Notes: generated by a model not told the origin, from the sequence alone. A DNA stretch of 64,000 nt from Adiantum capillus-veneris (GCA_014529385.2 CM043942.1:33957969-34021968), one strand, 5' to 3'. Numbered from the stretch's first letter, positions 1 to 10,500 are shown. A program made the numbers and translations.

Positions 1-713
1 AACAAAAATACATTTGACAGCCTTATCATCCAATTTTCTGCGATGTGTTTATGGTACCAAAGCATATACCAAACAACCAAAAACACGCATGTGCTCAATA
101 GAAGGCTTTCTATCATGCCTCCATGATTCATATGGAGTAATAGAATGCAAAGCTTTTGTAGGACACCTGTTTAGTACATAAGTGGCACACATGATGGCCT
201 CAAGCCAAAAAGAATGCGGCAAAGCTTTACTTTTGACCATACATCGTGCCATTTCTGTAAGTGACCTGTTTTTCCTCTCAGCAACACTATTTTGCTGAGG
301 TGTATAAGGCACTGCACATTGGTGTTTTATCCCATGACTAGCTAGAAATGCATTAAATTCATGAGATATATACTTCCCCCCTCGATTGGAGCGGAGGGTG
401 CCCATAGTACATTTCGAGACATTTTCAGCCATCACCAGAATTTGTTTGAAGCACATAAAAACTTTGAACTTTGCTTTAAGCGGAAATACCGATGCATGCC
501 TAGAGTAATCATCAATGAAAGTCACGAAGTACAGGTAATTGCCCAAGGATGGAGTTTACATGGGCCCACAAACATCACTATGCACAAGCTGCAACCTGCA
601 TGTGGCCCTAGCATAACCATCCTTTGGTAACTTAAATGCTGCATTTTACCCAAAATACAGCCTTCACAAACATGTTTTATAGGTGCTTCAAGAGGCGATA
701 AAGAAGCAACCAT
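1..713 (-). pseudogene. copia A GAG-pre-integrase and integrase core, broken
   Basis: The integrase of a copia Pol polyprotein, which would insert the cDNA into host DNA. A GAG-pre-integrase finger remnant (CEGCILGKM) lies at about 620-690. The core (FIDDYSR, PYTPQQNSVAERKNR, HMRVFGCLVY) runs from about 530 down to 49 and continues past a TAA at 46-48 toward the window start. The final catalytic Glu is kept in VAERKN. The second catalytic Asp motif, usually DxGGEY, reads NRGGKY, so both the Asp and the following Glu are changed. The pre-integrase part and the core are in different frames. I conclude this is a dead enzyme. Confidence 0.87.
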
Positions 714-1699
714 ATCAGATTTCTATAAACACAGCAAACTGGCAATATTCAGATGACCAAAACGTGCATGTCAAAGTTTTGCATCAGCCCTTGAATCAAC
801 AGCTGCATTTGCAAAAAAAATTTCACACTTGTCATACAAAGTGAGTTTATACAGCCCACAGCACAAAAGCCCAGATGCAAAAATTTCATCACCAAAACTG
901 AGATCATGAACTATATATCTGTCATCCACAAATTTGACTACAAGTCCAAGTCTAGCAAGTGCAGATACACACAAAAGATTCTTCTTGATCCCAGGTACGT
1001 AAAGTGCATCAACAAGTGTGAAAGAACTGCCATTTGCAGCAGTAAGCACAATCTTTCCAGCTCCCTGAACCGGATAAGAGGCATTGTTGGCACAAGTGAT
1101 TGAATTCCCATGAGGGACAGAGTCGAGAGATGTAAACAATTCACGATGTGAGGTAATGTGCTTTGTAGCACCACTGACGAAATACGACACATGTGAATCT
1201 GCAACAATTGACATGCATGCATCATGGACAACAGGATTGTAAGTGCACTCTGCACTAAAAGCCCATTCTGCATCAACAAGAGCATCACAGTCTCCTTTCA
1301 CAGAAGACTCAACAATGGCTGCATTTGTAGTGGAACTAGCATTTGCAGTGGAACCACCCCCTTTCTTCTTAGCCTCTTTGGCCTTCAACTTAGGACACTG
1401 CTTGATCAAATGATCATTAGCTTTACAATGGCAACACATCTTATTTTTTCCCTTATCATGAGAATTTCCAGACGAAGTGCTTCCAGTAGAAGCATTAGGA
1501 ACAGAAGTTTTGTCACTCGCAACAAAACCATAAGAAGTGGCTGCATTGTTGTTACCACCCTTTCTTTGAGAAGCAATAAAAGCTTGTTCAATTCACGCTG
1601 TCTAGTCCTATTTTTTCTGGAAAGTGACTCTTGCAACAACAATGTGCATAATACATCAAACTTGACAACTTCAGGATTTCCTTGGGTCATATTCTCCAA
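714..1699 (-). pseudogene. copia A gag C-terminus, CCHC knuckle and protease, broken
   Basis: The longest open piece is 771-1439. It starts with a perfect CX2CX4HX4C knuckle (CCHC-KAND-H-LIKQ-C), the nucleic-acid-binding motif of Gag. A Lys/Ala-rich linker follows, then the aspartic protease. The catalytic D-S/T-G-A motif reads VSGA (GTC in place of GAC), so the catalytic Asp is gone. The protease flap and C-terminal part (ALYVPGIKKNLLCVSALARLG) are recognisable. Upstream, 1440-1699 holds the end of the gag core in another frame. Downstream, TGA and TAG codons interrupt the GAG-pre-integrase start (HARFGHLN) at about 730-770. Confidence 0.85.
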
Positions 1700-2281
1700 G
1701 TAGTAGCAAAAGTCTGGTAAGAATCTGGTAAGGCATCAAGAACAGTTTGCACAAGGGAGCTGTTTAAAATGACTTCACCTGTGGAAATAAGTTGCTCATT
1801 GATATCCTTGACACTAGCAAGGAAAGTGTCCATCCATATCATTTCCTCATGCATAATTTTCGACTCCATCTCTTTATGCAGCAAAGAAATTTTAGCCTCA
1901 TTGCGACTTGCATAAAGACCAACCAAAATATCCCAAGCCTGTTTTGCAGATTTTTGCTGAAAGAATGTGAGGAACAATGGTGAGCTTCGTAGACAACACA
2001 ATCAATGCATGAGCCTGTGCATCCTTTACATCCCAATGAGATTGTTCTACCGTAGGCAAAACAACTCTAATAGTAGCAATCCTTGCAGCAAGACCTGCCA
2101 CATCCTCAACATTGCCTGCAACCTCAGAACCAGGATGTACATCAATGCATTGCACAATATTCCAGACACCCTTTGACACAAGAACATGTTGCATCATGTA
2201 AACCCACATAGGGTAATTGTCCCCATCCAATCTATCCTCAGCAGCAAACATCTTGAACACATCTGTGTTGTTGTCAGCCAT
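1687..2281 (-). pseudogene. copia A gag N-terminal part, broken
   Basis: Gag of the copia type (UBN2-like), which would form the particle. I take the ATG at 2279-2281 as the start because it is about 350 bp downstream of the primer binding site and gives MADNNTDVFKMF, followed by the gag opening LDGDNYPMWVYMM. The frame breaks near 1990. The second half (AWDILVGLYASRNEAKI, FLASVKDINEQLISTGE, DALPDSYQTF) is in another frame down to about 1690. The length and motif order match ordinary plant copia gag. The 2282-2627 stretch is untranslated leader. Confidence 0.85.
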
Positions 2282-2627
2282 GGTAAATGCTACACCTGAT
2301 GTGAAAAGCCCGAAAAGGGGAGAAATGAATTGGGAACAACACATGCTATAAAGCACAAACCGTAGAAGACTGTAAGGCACTTGTTATGCAAAAAATGGCA
2401 CTGATAGAAATTTTGCACAAAATGACGAAATAGCATGTGCAGTACTACTTGTAGTGGAAACGGAGGCCGAAATGAACCCGAATCAAATATCTGAGCAGAC
2501 TAAGTTCTACGAGCTTTCCTGAAATTTTTGTCAACCTGTGAACGCTCGCCAGAGCTCATAGAAATCGAAGAAAGTGAGCAGGCGTGTGCTGAAGCTACTG
2601 GCGATTGAGCTCGGAAGGACGCAACCT

Positions 2628-2639
2628 GCTCTGATACCA
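2628..2639 (-). promoter_or_regulatory. Primer binding site of copia A (tRNA-iMet)
   Basis: The minus strand reads TGGTATCAGAGC, the complement of the 3' end of plant initiator tRNA-Met. It lies two bases inside the end of the LTR (LTR end at 2642). It would prime minus-strand cDNA synthesis. Confidence 0.92.
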
Positions 2640-2641
2640 AT

Positions 2642-2854
2642 TGTTGGAATTAGGGTTGCAAAGAAACGCACACATCTTGGAGAAGACGAAGGAAGCTCAA
2701 GGCACACAACTGAGAGTGTCTTACTTAGTGTGCAATGGAAAGATAGATAGGCCTAGAGTGATGGGCGTATATACAATGCACGGGGGAAGAAAACTCCTAA
2801 AGAGGGAAAAAATACCCTAGCGGTCCTAATGTGTTCACACACATCACTACCACA
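2642..2854 (-). repeat. 5' LTR of copia A (outer end uncertain)
   Basis: On the minus strand the LTR ends in CCTAATTCCAACA next to the primer binding site, which fixes the inner end. The outer end is placed at a CA/TG step at 2854/2855 where a different inverted-repeat segment begins, but no second LTR or TSD is available to prove it. A TATA-like TGTATATA is seen on the minus strand at about 2768-2778. Confidence 0.55.
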
Positions 2855-3278
2855 TGTAGGGTAAAGGGGCCAATAAAAAACCACCCCCCTTTAAGAGGAC
2901 TGCCGGGGCCAATTTTTTTGTGCACTTTCGGACCCATTGTGAGACACAAATGGGTGAGAGTTGGGGTGGACAATGTAACCAACTTGCAATCGTGGCCATT
3001 AGATCTTGGGTTCAAGCCTTGTTGGCACAGTGGCTCTAAATGGCCCCCCATTCTGGTTTCCTATTTACACCCATTTTTGATACACATAAAAAATGTTGTG
3101 CGGGCGTTCTTCGCCTATATAAATGCAACTTGATTCCAGATTTTTGCTGCTAGTAGAGACGATCTCGATCTTCATTTTGAGCATCTAAGCACTCGATTCC
3201 GTTTAGCGTGCTTTCCGAAGTGTGTGTTTCCTCTTGGGTGGCCTTAAGTTGGCCCCTTTACCCTATATGGTAACAACT
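2848..3278. repeat. Segment bounded by imperfect inverted repeats, with a TATA motif
   Basis: The left end (TAGGGTAAAGGGGCCAA, about 2857-2873) recurs inverted at the right end (TTGGCCCCTTTACCCTATA, about 3249-3267). A further partial match lies outside it (TACCACA versus TATGGTA). Inside are GCCTATATAAATGC at about 3111-3124 on the plus strand and a B-box-like GGGTTCAAGCC near 3008-3018. It could be a solo LTR with long terminal complementarity, or a foldback/MITE. No convincing target duplication was found, so the class is open. Confidence 0.45.
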
Positions 3279-3377
3279 TGGATGCTCACCCGGACTTTGA
3301 CTTCTCTTTGCTCCCTTGGAGCCTTTGAATTCCTCTCTCCCCCTTATTGCATGGGACTCCTCCCTTTTGGGTTCAGG

Positions 3378-3401
3378 ACCACTAGCGATATCGCTAGTGG
3401 T
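3378..3401. repeat. Perfect 24-bp palindrome in repeat R copy 1
   Basis: The arm ACCACTAGCGAT is followed directly by its reverse complement, with no mismatch. The same palindrome recurs in copy 2 with one mismatch (54862-54885), and a related one occurs at 54430-54451. Function unknown. Confidence 0.9.
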
Positions 3402-4790
3402 GCCCTTGTCTTTCCCTCTCTTCAAAAGGGCTTGCATGCAGCGTGTGAATGGGCCCCTTTCGTGCGGCCATGTCATCAGCGCGCATCCACCTCAAAGCCA
3501 CCTGTCTCCGGCCACCGGCCACTACACCGCTAGAGCTATGCCAAAAGGCGCTCGTCTCCGCTGAGCTACACCATCGCGCACAACTCACGATGCGGCGAGT
3601 GGCAGTAGCCATAGCCAACACATGCAAGGAGCTCTCTCTCCTTCTTGTGATACCAATGGTGAGCCCACTTTTGGGCTATATACCCTGTGTTTCCGGGCTG
3701 CATCTCCCCATGTGGGATTTCATCACCGCCATGTGGCAGGCTATGTGTGCTCCACCCTTGGGATGACCCCCTTTCGCCCCCCCCCCCCAAAAAAAAACTC
3801 TCCTCATGGTGCCCTCTTTCAAGTACTCCCATTAGTTGCTTTGACAGTCCGAATCTCGATCCACCAAGCCGTGCCGGATCTCCACCACCTCGTCTTCAAA
3901 CCATGCAAACTCCGCCCCCCTTCAACTCTTCCGAGCCCACAAATTAAGGCCGTAGAATTCCAAGAAACCAAATGCTCCCAACTTTACTAGGCCATAACTC
4001 GATGCTCGAGGCTCAGAATCACGGGCTGTTAATCCTTGCTGACTCCACACGGTGTGCTCTATCTGCTTGATCCATGTCGAGGCCTAAAAAATGCCAGATG
4101 ACACGTCCTCTAATGTAGTCAGATGGGCACAAACCCGACCCCTAGCAAAACTTCAAATATCCATAACTTGCTATCCAGAGCTCTGATTAGCAATCCGAGA
4201 AGACATGCATGCCCCATAACTCTAGCTTTACACATCTATCTGCTAACATCCACTCTAGTCATCTGTCCCCAGCTGTCCTATCCGTCTTAGATCTGCTATA
4301 CCTCATAACTTCAAACTGCAGTATCTTGCATGCCGTGGCTCCGTTTGACAAGCCATCTAGACCAGCTTGCACAACATCTAGAACTCCACATCCTAGAGCA
4401 CAAACATAGCATCTCGTGCACCTTTACATGCCATCCTAATTGGACCATCCGTGTGCCTTTTTTGACCTAAAAAGACTCATCTGGCATACATTTCCCCTGC
4501 CACTAATCTGCCCAGGGACTTCATACTTGCTCTAGCCTTATGCACTACACTGGCCTATAGCCTTCACCTGGCATAGACCACTTTATTTCTTGGACCAACC
4601 TTGGCTGCACCACCATTGACCGCCCCCCAGTTGAACATTTATGTTCAACCACACACAAGCTTATTGAACTAAAGGAACACACACCCAAACAAACTCTCTG
4701 TACACCACAAAAACACCTAGCATATGTATAAAAATTGGCACCTGCCACCTTTGCTCAAGCAGGTTGCCCAACCCTCTACTTTACCTGTGA
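3402..4790. other. Non-coding part of repeat R copy 1
   Basis: No coding frame can be supported here. It is shared with 54886-56330. It has a TATA-like GCTATATACCC at about 3675-3685 in a context kept in copy 2 (about 55157), poly-C and poly-A runs at about 3777-3797, and stretches that look like the untranslated 3' part of the gag-bearing unit. The short frames on either strand are not conserved between the copies. Confidence 0.6.
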
Positions 4791-5704
4791 TCATCCACCT
4801 AGGTCAAAAACCTTGCATTGGTCTCTTCTATCCACCTGTAACACCCTTGCACAATGCCACACCAAGGCATATAACCAGCTACACACCCAAACTGCCAGCA
4901 ATATACTCATACCACTCCATGCACTCATTGGAAAACTGCCTACTTGCAACCAAGCATCTCTAAACACAACAAATAGAGCACCATGGTGCTGACCATCCTG
5001 CTCAACCAACACTTTTGACATACCTGACCCACCCTCCCAATCATGTAAAGCGAGATCCTCTTCCAGTAGATCCTGTACCTGCTCAACATCCCATTGCATA
5101 GCTGTTTCTATCACCATTCCTTTCACCCACCACTCATGGACCTCCTTGGAAAGCTTGGACACTGCCTTGGAATCCGCATCACCTATCATAGAATGCATCC
5201 ATTGCATTGGAAGCTCTTCTACCTTTGGCTACATACCTGCCATGCACTCAATTCTAGCATCGTCGAGCTCTTCCTCGTCTATCGGCCCTTCAAGGTCGAT
5301 TAGCACCACCTGCTTGTCAACTTCCATCACCTACTCTTCCGCTACATCATGCTCTGCCAAGGAAGAGAGAAACTCCTTCTCTATCGTATCATCCTCATCT
5401 TCTTCCATGGGCACAACTCCTCTATCCCTCCTAGAAAAACTATGCACCTATTGCACCACCACAGCACATTCCACTGCCATTTTCACCAATATGGCCATTA
5501 ACATGGCACCATACACGAGCTTTACCTGCATAAGACATCACTTGTAGGCCTGGACTGCTCCACTTGGTCTTCATTAAGCACCTCGGCTTGCACTTCATGC
5601 TGCTCCTCACCCACATTCACTACCTCTTCACCCACATGTAAGAGGTCAAACTCATCATACCTGGATTGAGACGACTCGGTCTCCCAACTTGTGTTGGCAT
5701 CCAT
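4791..5704 (-). pseudogene. Acidic/hydrophobic extension downstream of gag, copy 1 (unrecognised family)
   Basis: I do not recognise this protein. It follows the gag part on the minus strand. First comes a strongly acidic stretch (EEDEDD, FDLLHVGEE and similar, about 5250-5704). Then comes an open 138-codon piece (5207 to 4791) with EWWVKGMVIE, HHGALFVVFRD and a hydrophobic run ILLAVWVCSWLYALVW at about 4839-4910 that could span a membrane. About 77% of the residues over 125 positions match copy 2 without gaps. TAG codons at 5448-5450 and 5331-5333 are also present in copy 2. A further TAG (about 5240) and a frame change near 5515 are specific to copy 1. Envelope-like or accessory roles are speculation. 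Confidence 0.5.
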
Positions 5705-6650
5705 AGAGCTACTGTCACTCGACTCAATCTCTTCTTATGTCGTGAGCTCGGGAATCTCCTCTAGCTTCACTGCTTCGACCTTGTCTGCAAACCGCACTCT
5801 TTGGCCTTTACCACACTTCAATGGAGCTTCAATAGACACACTTGAACTTGACAACATATCTTTTGCCTGCTCTAGAACCACCTGCACATCCTCCACATTT
5901 GGAGCTTCTCTAGTCGGCATCCTTGGCATAGGAACCACCCTCTCTCTTTGTAGCCAAAGAACCCTCGGTTCTTCTCGCACTTGCATTTCTCTTTGCACCG
6001 CCTGTGGCTCTCGACTACCACTGCATCACACTTCCTTGGCATCACCGCACTTGCAAAACCTCGTCTAGCTTTGCGCTTCTTCAAAACCTTTTTGGTATGC
6101 CCTCTCGCTAGAGTTACCACCTCTTCATATGGCGCCGGACCATCTATCTCACCTTTGTCGCGCACTTCCTCATGCAAGCAATCCATGAATTTATTCAACT
6201 TAAAAAATTTGGCATTCTCTCTGTAGAAATTACCTTGATTAGCTTTCCCCAAAGGACTTCGAACTCCCGTAGGAATGCTTGAAAATCCGCTTCCAAGCTC
6301 TGCTTCAATCCGTCTAGCTTTCTCTTTACTTTGTCCAGCTGCGTATCTGCTGCATATTTGCTTCAAAAAGCCGCCTCCAGGACTTTGAAATTTTCCTTTT
6401 CTTCTTCATGCAGGCCGTCGAACCATAGCCTCGCTTTACCACGAACCAAGAGCGAGAACACCTGTACCGCACCGTCTTCTCTTGATAGACCGCTTTCCAA
6501 CACGAACAATTGGTAATCTTGGAGCCAAGTTTTCGCATCTTTGACCCCAGTGAAAATGGGAAAACCAAGCCACGCCATCTCTAGTAGCACGTGCTCTTCA
6601 AAGGTCGGACCTTTGGCATCACTAAAATCACCCATAAGAGTGATGACATC
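5705..6650 (-). pseudogene. Gag-like gene in repeat R copy 1, broken
   Basis: The frame pieces contain FPIFTGVKDAKTWLQDY, RGKARLWFDGLHEEEK, KARRIEAEL, FLKLNKFMDCLHEEVRDK and a basic Cys-rich stretch (RRCKEKCKCEK). The pattern of an N-terminal aromatic 'F-G' region, then ARLWFDGL, then a long helical part resembles the retrotransposon Gag core of Ty3/gypsy-type elements. At least two frame changes (near 6490 and 6365) break it. TAA at 5735-5737 is shared with copy 2. No protease, RT or integrase of Ty3 type follows, so this would be a gag-only, non-autonomous unit. The gag call is moderate: it rests on pattern, not on a search. Confidence 0.6.
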
Positions 6651-8290
6651 AATAAGTTCCTCATTTATGACAATTTCGACAAAGGCATTTTCAGATAATA
6701 CATACACAAGCCTTAAAAAATCTTTTACCAAAGAATATGTCAAAAAAAGAATGCAAAACAAAGTCCCATTCAATCCTATCATAAACTTTGTTAAAGTCGA
6801 CCTTGAAAAGAAGAAATCTTCCCCTTCTCTACTGCATGCTCCATGCCTTCCCACAGAGTTATGGTAGCATCAAGAATGAATCTTCCTTATATAAAACCTT
6901 TTTGTTCTAAAAAGATAATGCTATTCATGAGAGGACTAAGTCTCCTAGCTAAAGAAAGAGAAAAAAAATTATATATTGAAGTCAGACATGTTATGGATCT
7001 CCTATTGTTGAGATCCTCGTTGCTACCTTTTTGTGCAGGAGTTTAATCACCCCATTATTCATACAGGTAGGAAGAGCTCCTTTCCTAATAGCTTCTTGCC
7101 ACACCAACATGAGATATGGGGCCAAAAAGTTATTGGCCTTCTTTTTGTTCAATAGCTCAAACATATTTTTGGTAGGTCTATGAATTTTTCTACCCTAGAA
7201 TTCTCTACTGAAAGCAAGGGCACTGTTAGCTTCCATGAGCTCTTCTTGCCTAAGAGAGTTTCTAAGCTCAATGAACCTAGCAAGGGGTTCGATCAACAAT
7301 AGAGAGAGAAACTTCAAGTTGAACAATCTCCCCGAAAATCATCATCCTTCTTTTTGAATTTCTTTAACTCTATTTTTTTAAAACTATTCTTTTGTACTTA
7401 GTAAGTGTACTATGAATCTTTTGCACATAAATTTCCCATGATTTGGTTGATGAAGGAAATAAGGTAGAGGATTCATGTAAAATGCACTTTACTTTTTCTC
7501 TTATAACTTTAATATCAAAAAATGTCTGGTGAAGATGGGGCCAACTAGCTTTATATGCAGACTCAACCCTCAAAAGGTCAAAAAGCCTAGGTTTATGATC
7601 AAAAAGCAACAACAAAGCATCAAACTTAAATTTAACAAAGCAATGATCTTGTAGGATATTTACTCACATATAGACTCTGTCTAATCTTGTAGCTTTGAAG
7701 CATTCACGCAGCTGTTTATTACTCCAAGTAAAACCATAGTCTTCAGATACATCTAGTAGATTCATAGAGTCTACAAGGTCTACCCAGTGAGACTTCTCAA
7801 TTCTAGAGATTACCTGACTAAGACATCTTGATTTATCTCTTATTATTTACACCATATTGAAATCACCTGCAATGACAATCTTTATAGGTAATTTTTCAAT
7901 CTCTTGTTAGCACTAAGATCAATCAGCAAGTGAGTTAGGAGCATATATACTAACTAAGGTGTAATTGATACGGTCTGATAAGGTGATAGCTACCCACATA
8001 CCTTTTTAGAAAGATCATTTGTTTATAATACAGTTGGTCGATTTACAAGAAATTCCGAAAGCACCACCACCTCTATTAGCAACATGATTAGTGTAATGCC
8101 CTTTTCTAGAGCCTAATTTGTTCAAATTGATTTCTAGATCTTTGCCTACTAGCATTATTTCCTGCAAGCATATGCAATCAGGATGCAGATATAGATTTAG
8201 CAACCATTTTTTAATTTCAATAGGCCTAGAAGGATCTATAAGTCCTTTACAGTTGAGGGAGAAACCACTTAGATTGGGACACTTCATTTT
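6640..8290 (-). pseudogene. LINE ORF2 fragment (endonuclease and N-terminal RT), copy 1
   Basis: From the ATG at about 8287 the endonuclease opens with SGFSLNCKGL, CICLQEIMLV and, after stops, the core motifs IAGDFNMV (about 7870) and ATRLDRVY (about 7690). The linker continues to 7200. The RT starts near 7170. Motif A, with the catalytic Asp, reads KVDFNKVYDRIEWDF at about 6750-6800. The sequence ends at a NEELIDVITL region that normally precedes RT motif B, where it joins the gag-like gene. Multiple stops and frame changes are present. It is a dead L1-type LINE fragment, related to those at 17.2 and 40.4 kb. Confidence 0.8.
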
Positions 8291-9000
8291 TTACTATTTT
8301 TGTTTGGTTTGGCCAATGCCACTGAGGCTCTAGTTGGATCATTGGATTTTTCCACTTTTAGTCTTTCACCTTTGCCTTAGGAACCTGCATATTAGGTAAA
8401 CTTTCCTCTTCAGCTTAAGGAGAATGTCCATAGAATGCACATGTGAGCTAGCCAATTCCAGTTTCTTTTCTTTATCTTTACGATCTAGCTCCTTTTGGCA
8501 AAGTGCAGAATATCCTCTGATAGTTCTTAAAGGCCTTGCTAGGAGCTTTTAACACATTCGCCTTCACTTTCATTAATCACATTTTACAGAGTGTGTAGAG
8601 AGAATGTTGAAAAGTTAAATTTGTGGCATACAAAGGGTCAAAGTGCTTCTCTTAATAACCTTGATCATACACGCTCAAAGTAGTTTGGGCATTCAACAAG
8701 AACATAAAGGTTGTGGCTCATCCTCTATAGGGTTAGTAGACATGAACTAGAGCCTGCAACTTCTGAGTGGGCAATGGATTGTGTCAGAGATGCTAGCATA
8801 CTTCGAGGATATTACTTATCACTTCGTCACAGTGTCCTTTGAATGGCACAATGTATCGTAGGATTAACAATGGACTATCGAACTTGCATCCTAAACCATT
8901 TACTTGGAAGGAGCTCTAATTGAGAGAATGCAAGGGGCAAGATGTTATATTATGGAACCTAACCAAACGTGGTCTCGTCTACATGAAAATGGTATTAGTG
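8291..9000. other. Unassigned DNA upstream of the LINE fragment
   Basis: I see no supported gene or known repeat here. The left part may be the 5' leader of the LINE fragment, since it directly precedes its ATG. No TSD could be found. Confidence 0.4.
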
Positions 9001-9004
9001 TATG

Positions 9005-10290
9005 TGTTGCAATGTTCTGGAAAAGTGTCGTCTTAGCTTACAATTATGCCGCTTGGAAATTCAATAATGCCAATTAGGAGAAAAATGAAAACAAAATATT
9101 CCACCTTCAATTTGAGAAAAATAGTGTCAAAGTATAGAAAGATAGCTCAAATCTATAAGATTTCGTCTTTGAAAAAACATTTAAAGAAAATGTGTGTAGC
9201 TGGGAAAAAGACTTCTCCCAAACTTGGATGAGTGTCATTGAGGTGAGATTAGAGTTCGGGAGAACTGTGTCTCAGCTTACAATTGTGCCGCTTTTTTGGG
9301 ATTCAAAAATACCATTTGAGAGGAAGAGGAAAAATCTACTAACATAATATGGCGGAAAGGTGAGCCTTTTACATGTGTCGCAATCTGCGACCTGAAGGCT
9401 AAAGTTCAAAACTAAAAAATGCCCCTTTGCTTGCGAAAGAGGGAGAGAGGGCCGAATTGGTAAATATTACATCTAGGTGTAGGGCCCAAGGTGTCCAAAT
9501 TTTCCTAATTTCCTATTGGAAAATCCATAAAAAGGAATTGTGAATGCTTGCCAAAACAAGTTTTATCGAGCAGTGGACTAACAATCGATTATCGAAGGGT
9601 TTGAGTCTTGAGACTTTGAGGCAATCGAAAGGGGATAATGGATTCGGGGAAGCGAAACTTTTCCGTAGTACTTTTCGAGCTGTAAAGGAGATCGTACTCC
9701 GTAGCAGTCGAAATAAAAAAAGGACCATACGGTCGCTTTATCCGTACCGGCCTCTCTGCTGCAGCCTGCACCTGCTGGACAATGTGCATTGTCCAGAGTT
9801 GAAACTTGAGGCAATGCGCGTCCGCCGTCCGCCTTCCTTGTGGACTCTAGTGTCCAGTGCCCACTGTACAGTCACCGTCAGTGCCCACCCAATCGCCGCC
9901 ACCACATAGCTTAGTGTGTCTAGTAGGCCCACCGATCTACTAGGCAGAGTTCAACGCGTGCGCCGTGCAAGCTAGGTTCGTGATCTACTAGGCAGAGTTC
10001 GGGAAAAATGTGTCTCAGCTTTATATTAATATCGTGCCCTTTTGAAGTTCCAAAATGCCGGTTGAGGGCAAGGGAAAAAGGAGAAATTCCATCTGTGTTT
10101 AGTTTAGATGGTTTGAGGTAGGAAACCTACTCGTTCAGTTAATGACGAATGCGAATCAGAAGGTTCTTGTCAGTGTTCGGGTCTCACCTTAACATCGGGC
10201 CGTTTTCAATTTAAAGAATGTCGATTGCAGGCAAGGGAAAAAGGGGAAATTCCGCCCCTAAATAGACAAAAATAGTGTAAAAACTTGGGA
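9005..10290. repeat. Four diverged copies of an unknown motif, with a hairpin
   Basis: The phrase GTGTCTCAGCTTACAATTG...GCCG followed by TTCAAAAATGCC(G/A)ATTGAG and a purine-rich GGGAAAAAGGAGAAATTCC recurs at about 9020-9100, 9265-9340, 10005-10100 and 10175-10260, each copy diverged. Between the second and third copies lies a hairpin at 9775-9796 (CTGGACAATG and its complement around TG). The sequence GATCTACTAGGCAGAGTTC appears twice (about 9933 and 9981). Not recognised; no coding capacity is supported. Confidence 0.6.
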
Positions 10291-10500
10291 AAAAAAACCT
10301 AATTTTTTGAAATTTCCTCTTGACAAAATCAAGGAAAGGAATTTTTTATGTTTGGAAAAACGATTTTTCCCGAACACTTGTTCTTGTGCTTGAAAAGGTA
10401 GAACAAGACAAAATAATACAACTTCCCAGGCTTGACAAGAACTTGAAAAAGACACTTAGAGAGACAAAATGAGGTTAACACTTATCCGGCAAGTGGCTTG

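Larger units (their letters stand above)
1..2854 (-). mobile_element. Ty1/copia retrotransposon A, 5' part (truncated by window edge)
   Basis: Read on the minus strand, the order is LTR, primer binding site, gag, CCHC knuckle, protease, GAG-pre-integrase and integrase core. This is the Ty1/copia order. Reverse transcriptase, RNase H and the 3' LTR lie beyond the left edge. The coding part changes frame at least four times and carries in-frame stops. Two key enzyme motifs are altered (see the protease and integrase entries). I infer an old, immobile copy. The family assignment is firm from domain order and motifs. The outer LTR boundary near 2854 is uncertain because the partner LTR is not in the window. 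Confidence 0.9.
3276..8290 (-). mobile_element. Composite repeat R, copy 1: LINE endonuclease-RT joined to gag plus extension
   Basis: Positions 3276-8047 align collinearly with 54760-59487, about 51.5 kb away in the same orientation. Read on the minus strand, both contain LINE endonuclease, LINE RT up to just past motif A, a gag-type gene, an acidic then hydrophobic extension, and about 1.5 kb of non-coding DNA with a palindrome. Because the LINE-gag joint is in the same place in both copies, the fusion predates the duplication. The LINE start (about 8290) is a true 5' part with an ATG. The left end near 3276 is where similarity to copy 2 begins. Confidence 0.75.

Noticed and set aside
3630-3660. 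TGGTATCAC-like sequence as a primer binding site for repeat R
   Set aside because: It lies at the 3' side of the gag unit, the wrong end for a primer site, and lacks the AGC that completes the tRNA-iMet match.
5146-5547. Plus-strand Ser-rich open frame in repeat R
   Set aside because: It is the shadow of the acidic minus-strand frame; no motif, and not better conserved than that frame.
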